Assembly: GCA_039583875.1 (NCBI GenBank) | Contig: CM077161.1 | Coordinates: 66,159,885 to 66,223,884, forward strand | DNA: 64,000 nucleotides | Source of the DNA: Platanthera guangdongensis | Taxonomy: Eukaryota > Streptophyta > Magnoliopsida > Asparagales > Orchidaceae | Reading direction: 5' to 3' | In this document: positions 57,223 through 64,000 of the stretch, piece after piece | Position numbering within the stretch: position 1 is the first letter of the stretch | Layout of the letters: each line of letters starts with the position of its first letter | Notes under the pieces: generated by a model | Told to the model about the DNA's origin: nothing | What the model saw: only the letters and a program-made list of their open reading frames with translations | Databases searched by the model: none | Made by a program: the position numbers and the translations under genes

Positions 57223-58447
57223 TGTTGGAACCCTAGTTCTGATTTGGGTAAAGAACACTATTAGGAATATTAGATTGACCCAACATGTATAGTAATGGGT
57301 CATCGGACCTTTTCCAGGACAGGTCATTCAGAAGAACTCTCCGGAATTGCTGAAAGAAATCTGAACAATAGTTAAGACAAAGTCAGAGAATCAGCTCGAC
57401 GATCGTCGAACGCAATTCGACGAACGACGAACTCAGGTCGACGATTGGTGGACAACACTTGCTCAGCTCGACAAAATTAGCAAGACAGTTTCTCAGCTCG
57501 ACGAAGTAGAAACTGAGCTCGATGAACTGCAAGCTCCGGTCGACGAACGCATACAAGATATTCAGCTCGACGAATCTAGCTGAGTTCGACGAATGTCGAA
57601 CTCAGGTCGACAATTGATGAACTCGACGAAAGTTCAGGTCGACGATTTCTGAGCAATCAGTAACAGTTGGCAGAATTAATTGAGGATTAATTACAGTCAA
57701 CATTCCCAGTGAAAATAGCCATTCAAACAGACAGTTACAGTAGAATTAAGTCTGGATCAATTTCCAAAGCATTTACTACACTCAGGAATGTTTCTTCCGC
57801 CATCAAGACTAAGGAATTCAAATACAGAGTTTGATATACAGAAGAGAGTACAGTGAACAGTACGACAGAAAAGGTTTTCTACAGAAAAGGAGGAACTCGC
57901 AGCATCAATAAAAATAATCATCAGGGTTATTCATCTGCTCCAGGGGCTTTCAAGAGACAACTAATCAATATCAGTCTAAGAAGTATGCGAGAGACATCTT
58001 CACTGTGAAGGCATATCACCCTGCAGCAAGGCTTTCAGTTTTTCCCTGAACAAATCAATATCTCAGGGGGAGCCTTTGATAATATCATACCCACAAGTCT
58101 TCTCTCTGATTGTTGACAGAGAAGACACCATCACTATTTTCCCCCTCTTGTACAAAGGGTTGTCATCTCCCTTCAAAAGTGATTCCTGGTTGCAAGTCTC
58201 CTTTCAAAAGACTTGAGTTGGTTTTTGGGGACCTGATCAAAACCCATTGGTGTCAGGCACCTGATCAAAAATCTGAGTGGATTCCTACCAGGGTGGTAGA
58301 AGAGTGGACTACCCAGATTTGGGGAACCACTATAAAATCCTTGTGTCTCTTCTGTGTTGCTTAATCTGCCTCTTTGTTTATTTTTTTGTGTTTTTTATTT
58401 TGTGTTGTGATTAAGCTCTAGTATTTTATTAAGATCTATCACTTTCA
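57223..58447 (+). repeat. Element E 3' LTR
   Basis: Partner of 54805-56032, with a few small indels and several percent substitutions. It is directly followed by the second TGTTC and the continuation of F's LTR. Confidence 0.95.
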
Positions 58448-58469
58448 TGTTCGACGAAAAATCCATTTT

Positions 58470-58925
58470 GCGAAAAATGAGGGCACACGCCCTCTGACAC
58501 GGGCGTGTCAGAGGTCGTGTCCTCCTCTGCTCGACGAACTTTGTTCGACGAAGTTAAGCTGGAGGCGTGTATACTGCCGTGTATGGGCACACGGCCTGTG
58601 ACACGGGCGTGTCACAGGCCGTGTCCTTTGTTGGACGTTCCCAGGACATTTAAGGCCTGGTGAACACGGGCAGGACACGGTCGTGTCTTGGGGTACACGG
58701 CCTGTGACACGGGCATGTCACTGGTCGTGTCCCGATCAGGTTGATTTTGTTTTGTGCAGCCTGAAGTACACGGCCACAGACATGGGCATGTCTGAAGGCG
58801 TGTCGGGTGACACGTACCGTGACACGGGCGTGTCACATGGCCACGTACTGATCTAGATGAGTCGTTTGTGTGTCGCTTAAGGTATACGACCTGCGACACG
58901 GGCGTGTCACAGGCCGTGTCAGGCA
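58470..58925. repeat. Hairpin cluster in element F LTR
   Basis: About six units share outer arms ACACGGCC/GGCCGTGT and the core GACACGGGCGTGTC. The bases next to the core vary with their partners: CTCT/AGAG (about 58480), CTGTG/CACAG (about 58590). Others are partly decayed. Same structure as 5918-6443 in B, read from the other strand. Confidence 0.8.
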
Positions 58926-60251
58926 AAAGTTAGCCTTTGTGGCAAAATCGTGGCCGTCCATTTTCTCAGCTGGGATCTAATGGCTCTGGCTCCTCCCTAC
59001 TTCCTTAAGGCTGAAAAATTAGATGGGAATTCTCATTCCAATCCTCTCCATCATCTTTCCAAAATCCTAGAGAGAGAGAGAGGAAGAAGGAGGAGGAGGA
59101 GAGCCGGCCACCGGTGGAGCTGCGGAGTTCCGTTTCGAAATCTGAGGCTAGCGTTGAGGAGGCAAAGTCGCTACGGTCCTTTCCAGCCGGCTAAAAGTCC
59201 ATGGTTCTGAAGCGACCTTCCTTCCTAGCCATGTGAAGGCTTCCTTTTTTGGCATGTGCATAGGATTCCCCCCACCAGAGGGTGGCTTATTATGGGAGTC
59301 TCTTGGGTTGATTCTTGGAATCCCCAATCATTTGGCATATAGATCCGGAAATGGAGTACGGATTAGACATGCTGTGTGAAGCCCATCTGGACAAGTTGGT
59401 CTGGATTGGTGATGTTGCATATACGCACCGGAGAAGACTCCGCGATAAAACGTGTAGTTTAAGGAGTCGATGGGTTGTACCTGTGAAGGGCAGTAGCAGG
59501 AAGTACTGGAGTGAGAGTCCAGGAAAATACCCTTGTATTGATTGTGATGTTCATGGGTTGTGCCCGTGAAGGGCAGTAGCAGGAAGTACTGGATTGGAGA
59601 TCTAGGAAAATATCCTTGATATTTGTGATGCTTGGTGGGTTGTGCCTGTGAAGGGTAGTAGCAGGAAGTACTGGCGTGAACGCCCAGGAAATACCCATAA
59701 ATGCTGGTTCGAGCTAGGGAGGGAAAATGAGTTATGTCGCTACTGCTGAGTGTGGCACCTAGCTAACCTGTGATTATGAAGTCAGTCCTGCGAGGACATA
59801 ATGGCTATGTATGAGCTGGAAGAGCTCTTACGGCTTGATGCCAAACAGGTAAGGTGAAACCGACCCGCGCCTTTTTCTTAGTCGCGAGTACGTTGTACTT
59901 GGTGATGGCAAGGCGACTTGAGCAACATGGGGTGGCTGATCCGACCTGTGTTATGTTCGTCCGACGTGAGACCTGAAGGTGCGGTCTGTTGGAGCGCATA
60001 GCGAGAGTCCTAGGCCTGCGCGCCACGACACCATGGGGGGATACGGGCCAATCCCGGGTCATTAAGACTAAAATCTTAGGTTGCACGCCTTGGAGTAAAT
60101 GTTCAACTTTTATCATTGGGTTTTGGCCCTGACACGGTGGTGGGACCCTAGTTCGCCGGTACACCAAGAATGTGCCAAGAGTGCATGGATCGTTGGGCCG
60201 CATGGCTGAAGGTTGTGATGGAATGTTTGTGCGTGAGTGCACAATATGTGA

Positions 60252-60253
<2 letters not shown>

Positions 60254-60328
<75 letters not shown>
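60254..60328. repeat. (AT)n microsatellite, about 75 bp
   Basis: Uninterrupted alternation of A and T inside the LTR of F, absent from the same place in B (about 4600-4640). It can form a cruciform and probably expanded after insertion. Confidence 0.9.
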
Positions 60329-60330
<2 letters not shown>

Positions 60331-60861
60331 GTGAATTGCTATGCTTGCAGGAAAGGAATGTCACTGCCCCGGAAAAGGGGTAAGGTCGCTATAATTTGGT
60401 CAGCTAACTGGTGACCATTGCCTTATTTGCCACCGTTGGGTGGACTGTCCCTGTGCAGGTGTTGGAGAAACAAGAGGGACACATAAAGGTTGAAGTCCCT
60501 GTTGTTGTTGTTGTTGCTAGCCCTTGAAGGCTAAGCGTAAAATGTTGTGTTTTGTTATATGTGCCCGGCCTGCGAGCCAATGTTTGGGAGCCACTGTTAT
60601 AAAACAACTTGTAAGGCCATAAGGCCAACTTACTTTGTATTTGATGAACATTCCTGTTTATATATAAATGTGGAGCTTTATATGGTGGACATTCATGTTT
60701 AGAGTTCTGTTTCGTGTTATAGGCTTCTGCTAGAATGCAATAAGTTAGGATGCACAACTCTGGTATCACTCTGTGACTTCGCCGCATGTTTTGTGGTATA
60801 TACTGTGGGACCCCGGCCGGACCTTCTACTATATACTATATGAACGGATGGAGTCGTTACA

Positions 60862-61081
60862 TTTTTGGTATCAGTTGTCTCGGTCTTTCCCTTTCGAATT
60901 CGTGGTCGAATTCTTTTGTGGGGTGGCGAGCACGTGTATGTGCGAACCATGTTAACACTAATGAACTCGTGAATGTCCACTTTAGAAATGCAAATACATG
61001 TGTTTGAGGAACCTGCGTGTTCCTATTTTGTGATTATTACTTGTATGAGGTCACTAATGTGCGTGTCTTGTTCACCTATAG
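60862..61081 (+). other. Element F leader: PBS and conserved hairpin
   Basis: TTTTTGGTATCAG directly after the LTR is the primer site. The hairpin at 61007-61024 (AGGAAC/GTTCCT) is as in B. The leader ends CTTGTTCACCTATAG, a splice-acceptor-like stretch, before the gag coding region that opens with GTG. Confidence 0.8.
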
Positions 61082-62206
61082 GTGACTCGAAGTGGTGCTG
61101 AGCAGTCGGAGCCCCAGCGTTCTGATGAGAGTACGACACCAGCTAAGGTGCCTACACCTCCCCCTTTTGCGGAAACTGTTCGATTAGTTGCTGAGGCCAT
61201 GTTTACAATGATTCAAGCACAGCCTACTGGGCAGGCGCAAGTGCAGTCGCAGCCGGCATTGAGGCCAGAACCGGTTGCGGCGAGGCCAAAACCTGTTGCG
61301 GCTGTGGCTCCTTGAGCAGCTGAGATACAGTTAAAGCAGTTTATGCTACGTTTACGGGCCTGGGATCCCCTATGCAGGCAGAGGACTGGTTGTCATGCGT
61401 CAAGCGGATAATGACGGCAATCAGGACGTAGGATGATCAGAAGGTCACCTTATACACCTTCTTACTGGAAGGATAGGCTCGTCTATGGTGGGACGAGATG
61501 GAACTACACCACTTAGCGGGTAGGCCGTTAACACAAGTGTCGATCGAGGAGTTCTCTCGATTGTTCCTGGCAATGCACCTACCGGCGGCCCAGCGCATTG
61601 CCATGGAAAATGAGTTCCAAAGGCTGACGCAAGGAGAAGGCAGTGTTGAAACTTACCTGCATGAGTTCACGAGGTTGGGACGGTATGCGGGTTCGATCTT
61701 CGCCTATGAGCAGCAGAAAACGAATCGGTTCTATGAAGGATTGCGGGACAAGTTGCAATTCTTGCTTTCCAGTTCAGTTAACCAAGGATTCCAGGCGTTC
61801 GTTGACACTGCATGCGCATTGGAAAAGGACATGAAAAGGGTGCAAGGGAAGCGGACCTTGGCTGTGACCAAGCCAGAGTTCAAGGCACCCCGATCTGGGA
61901 AATCATATTATAAGAATAAATGGGGAAAGAGGTCCAAGTCGTCAGGGCAAGCTCCTTCTTAGGTTGCATCGAGTGCAATGTCGGGGTCCACGTCAAGGCC
62001 AGAAACTCGTACGTGTTTTACTTGTGGACGAGTGGGGCATATAGCACGTGACTGTCGGGTTGTTCCGTCGAAGGGAGAAAGGAAGGCAGGAGTGTCCTAT
62101 GCTGAGAAGGGAAAGGTAGTGGTAGAGTCCTCTGCATCCCAGGTGCAGCCCCGGGTCTACAATATTGGCCTGCAGGAGGCCATTAAGCAGAGTGACGTCG
62201 TCACAG
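61082..62206 (+). pseudogene. Element F gag, broken
   Basis: It begins TRSGAEQSEPQRSDESTTPA and VPTPPPFAETVRLVAEAMF. A TGA falls at about 61313 where B has CGA. Frameshift and TAG codons follow at about 61429 and 61476. Then comes a long clean capsid part (MELHHLAGRPLTQVSIEEFS, EFTRLGRYAGSIFAYEQQ, FYEGLRDKLQFLLSSS), a TAG at about 61960, and the CCHC knuckle CFTCGRVGHIARDC. It ends IKQSDVVT at the intron-like joint. Otherwise collinear with B gag. Confidence 0.88.
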
Positions 62207-62298
62207 GTACGAGTTAAGTTATTGCATTGTTTTGCTTATTGCATGCTTTGTTTATTGTATGCTTTATATGTGGCTTGTGTGTGATACAATTGCCACAG
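62207..62298 (+). other. Candidate intron at the gag-protease joint of element F (92 nt)
   Basis: It starts GTACGAG and ends TTGCCACAG, is T-rich inside, and sits at the same codon position as in B and C. It contains a stop in the gag frame 7 nt in. Removing it keeps the frame. Confidence 0.7.
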
Positions 62299-64000
62299 GC
62301 TTTGTTATGATTTGGGACACGCTGGTGCGAGCACTGTTTGATACGGGTGCTTCGCAGTCATTTCTGTCTCAAGACTTTGTAGCTCGAATTGGAGTACCTA
62401 GTCATGCGAAGACAGTTAGCGTCAAGGTTGTGTTACCGAATGGTTGTTTGATGCTTGTGGATCGGGCTTGTGATGTGTCATTTCAAATTGGAAGTCGGGA
62501 GTTTTGTTTAACTGCATTTGTACTGCTGATATCGGAATTTGACGTGATCTTTGGTATGGACTGGCTCGCGGAGCAGCATACCTATATTGATTGTAATGCC
62601 AAAGAGATCACATTGGGCTAGAATACTGAGCAGGAGACTAAGTTCGCAGGGATGCAAGGAGTGGGCGGGACGTTGATTTTTGCACTCCAAGTCGTCAAGG
62701 ATGTTCGGACGGGCGCGGAGTTATATTTCACGCTGATTCAGGCTATTGATCCAAAGGCCGGTGTGAGCGATGTTTCGGTTGTTTTGGAATTTGCAGATGT
62801 GTTCCCTAAGGATCTTCCTGGGCTACCACCCCAGCGGGAGATTGACTTTACGATCGAGTTGGTGCCAGGTGCGAAACCTGTGGCCCGCTCGGCATATCGT
62901 GTCGCGCTAAAGGAAATGGCTGAGTTGAAAATCCAATTGCAAGAGTTGTTGGAGCAGTGATATATACGCCCAAGTATGTCACCTTGGAGCGCACCTGTTC
63001 TGTTTGTGAAAAATAAAGATGGTGGCTTGCGGTTATGTATTGACTACCGCGAACTGAATAAGCTGACAGAGAAGAACAAGTATCTGATTCCACAGATTGA
63101 TGAGTTGTTCGATCAGCTGGTGGGATCAACCGTCTACTCAAAATTGGATTTGAAGTCTGGGTATTACCAGCTGAGGATATGGGAAGGAGACATTCCCAAG
63201 ACCGCATTTGGAACATGTTACGGTCATTATGAGTTCACGGTAATGTCGTTTGGGCTCTGCAATGTGTCATCGGTATTCATGGATCTGATGAACCGCACGT
63301 TCCGAGAGTACCTGGACTTGTTCGTGATTGTGTTGATTGACAATATCTTGGTATACTCGAAATCTGAGGCTGATCACGCAAATCACTTGTGTTTGGTGTT
63401 GCATACTTTGTGAAGTAATAAGCTCTATGCCAAGTTCTCGAAGTGCGAGTTTTGGCTATCGTCGGTGGATTTCCTAGGCCATGTAGTAAGTGGAGAGGAC
63501 ATCGTAGTGGATCTGTCGAAGATAAGGGCCATACAGGAATGGCAGGTGTTGTCTTCGGTTGCCGAAGTCAGGAGCTTCCTTGGACTGACGGGCTACTATC
63601 GACGGTTTGTTGAAAACTTCTCGCAGATTGCTTTGCCTCTGACCACAATGACGAGAAAGGATCAGAAGTTCGTTTGGACGCCGGAGTGCGCGCGAGCTTT
63701 TGAAGAGCTGAAGAGTCGGTTGACTACAGCACCAGTGTTGATGTCGCCATGTGGTACCGACGGATTTGAGATCTATAGTGATGCTTCAGGAAACGGCTTA
63801 GGTTGTGTTCTTCTGCAAAATGGGAAAGTGATTGTTTATGGCTTAAGCCAGTTGAAGGTGCATGAGCGAAATTATCCCGCCCATGACTTAGAGTTGGCGG
63901 CGGTGATCTTTGCACTAAAGTTATGGCGGCATTATCTGTATGGCGTGAAAGTGGATATTTATACGGACCACAAGAGCTTAAAGTATTTATTGGAGCAGAA
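62299..64000 (+). pseudogene. Element F protease, reverse transcriptase and RNase H start, broken, cut by window end
   Basis: Seen: protease ([35 protein letters not shown]), linker, RT ([60 protein letters not shown], catalytic region [10 protein letters not shown]), where the second Asp of the usual IDD motif is Asn, and RNase H ([33 protein letters not shown]) to the last base. Stops: TAG at about 62620, TGA at about 62958, TGA at about 63412. All lie in one frame, so this copy has no frameshift between protease and RT. It is inactive because of the stops and the changed RT active site. Confidence 0.88.

Larger units (their letters stand above)
54805..58447 (+). mobile_element. Element E: internally deleted copia (X/H group) with two LTRs
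   Basis: Flanked by TGTTC at 54800-54804 and 58448-58452. LTRs are 1228 bp (54805-56032) and 1225 bp (57223-58447), both starting TGTTGGAACCC and ending CTTTCA. They differ at several percent of positions by eye, so E is older than B and G. The internal part is only 1190 bp, with a gag remnant and no pol. PBS ATTGGTATCAAAGC follows the 5' LTR; polypurine tract AAATAGGGGGAGAT precedes the 3' LTR. It could move only in trans. Confidence 0.95.
54700..60861 (+). repeat. Element F 5' LTR (split by element E)
   Basis: Starts TGTAACACCCC and ends GAGTCGTTACA. Without E (54805-58452 including one target copy) it is about 2.5 kb, close to B's 2419 bp. It contains hairpins with GACACGGGCGTGTC cores (54740-54775 and 58470-58925), TCGACGAA motifs (58445-58555), a minisatellite (59460-59700), an (AT)n run (60254-60328) and a TATA-like TATATATAAATG at 60659-60670. 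The open frames here show no coding signature. Confidence 0.9.
54700..64000 (+). mobile_element. Element F: decayed Ty3/gypsy chromovirus of B's family, plus strand, runs off the window
   Basis: The 5' LTR (54700-60861, containing element E) is followed by PBS, leader, gag, intron-like joint, protease, RT and RNase H to the end of the window. LTR hairpins, minisatellite, TATA position, leader hairpin and gag all match B, so F and B are one family. Many stops, mostly CAG/CGA/GGA to TAG/TGA types, show F is much older than B. Confidence 0.9.

Noticed and set aside
60113..60414. Tyr-Ile repeat frames
   Set aside because: They come from the (AT)n microsatellite.

Overview
The window is a stretch of plant (angiosperm) nuclear DNA made almost entirely of nested LTR retrotransposons. 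I see no host gene, tRNA or rRNA. The evidence for a plant is the presence of chromodomain Ty3/gypsy elements of the Tekay/Del type, Sirevirus-like Ty1/copia elements, a Tat-like gag, initiator-Met-type primer binding sites (TGGTATCAG), and long LTRs (1.2 to about 5 kb). The density and depth of nesting suggest a large, repeat-rich genome. The species cannot be named from this sequence.

Layout, left to right. (A) 1-1318 is the integrase/chromodomain end of a plus-strand chromovirus. Its long 3' LTR runs from 1584 to 16612 and is split by (B) 4063-13814, a very young minus-strand chromovirus with two 2419-bp LTRs and a TAGGG target duplication. (J) 16613-19100 is a fragment with an LTR-like end, a PBS and a broken Transposase_28-like ORF. 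(X) 19101-23788 is a decayed plus-strand copia element. (I) 23789-30938 is a gag-only Tat-like element on the minus strand. (C) 30939-49126 is a decayed minus-strand chromovirus, split within gag by (G) 33262-46308. G is a young 13-kb minus-strand Sirevirus-like copia with 2066-bp LTRs and an AGTAG target duplication. (H) 49127-54535 is a decayed minus-strand copia, followed by an unclassified fragment (K) at 54536-54699. (F) 54700-64000 is a plus-strand chromovirus of B's family whose 5' LTR contains (E) 54805-58447, an internally deleted copia with a TGTTC target duplication. F runs off the window inside its RNase H domain.

The most interesting part is element G. Its LTR carries about 28 exact copies of the 10-bp palindrome GTGTCGACAC between the LTR start and the TATA box. 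The same palindrome occurs 12 more times, at the same density, between the pol stop and a second TATA box. That TATA box lies about 100 bp upstream of an extra ORF (ORF3, 730 codons, with a nuclear-localisation-like motif and no membrane segment). The layout suggests an element-encoded nuclear factor and a shared operator array at two promoters, comparable in logic to En/Spm TnpA or VANDAL VANC with their motif arrays. No function has been shown.

Other themes: (i) three chromovirus copies (B, C, F) share a GT-AG intron-like segment of 79-92 nt exactly at the gag-protease joint; (ii) the B/F LTRs carry hairpins whose arms vary in a compensatory way; (iii) copia X/E/H carry TCGACGAA-type motifs both in the LTR and inside the gag coding region; (iv) each LTR family here has its own cluster of short CpG-containing, strand-symmetric motifs. 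All calls come from reading the sequence; no alignment or database search was run.
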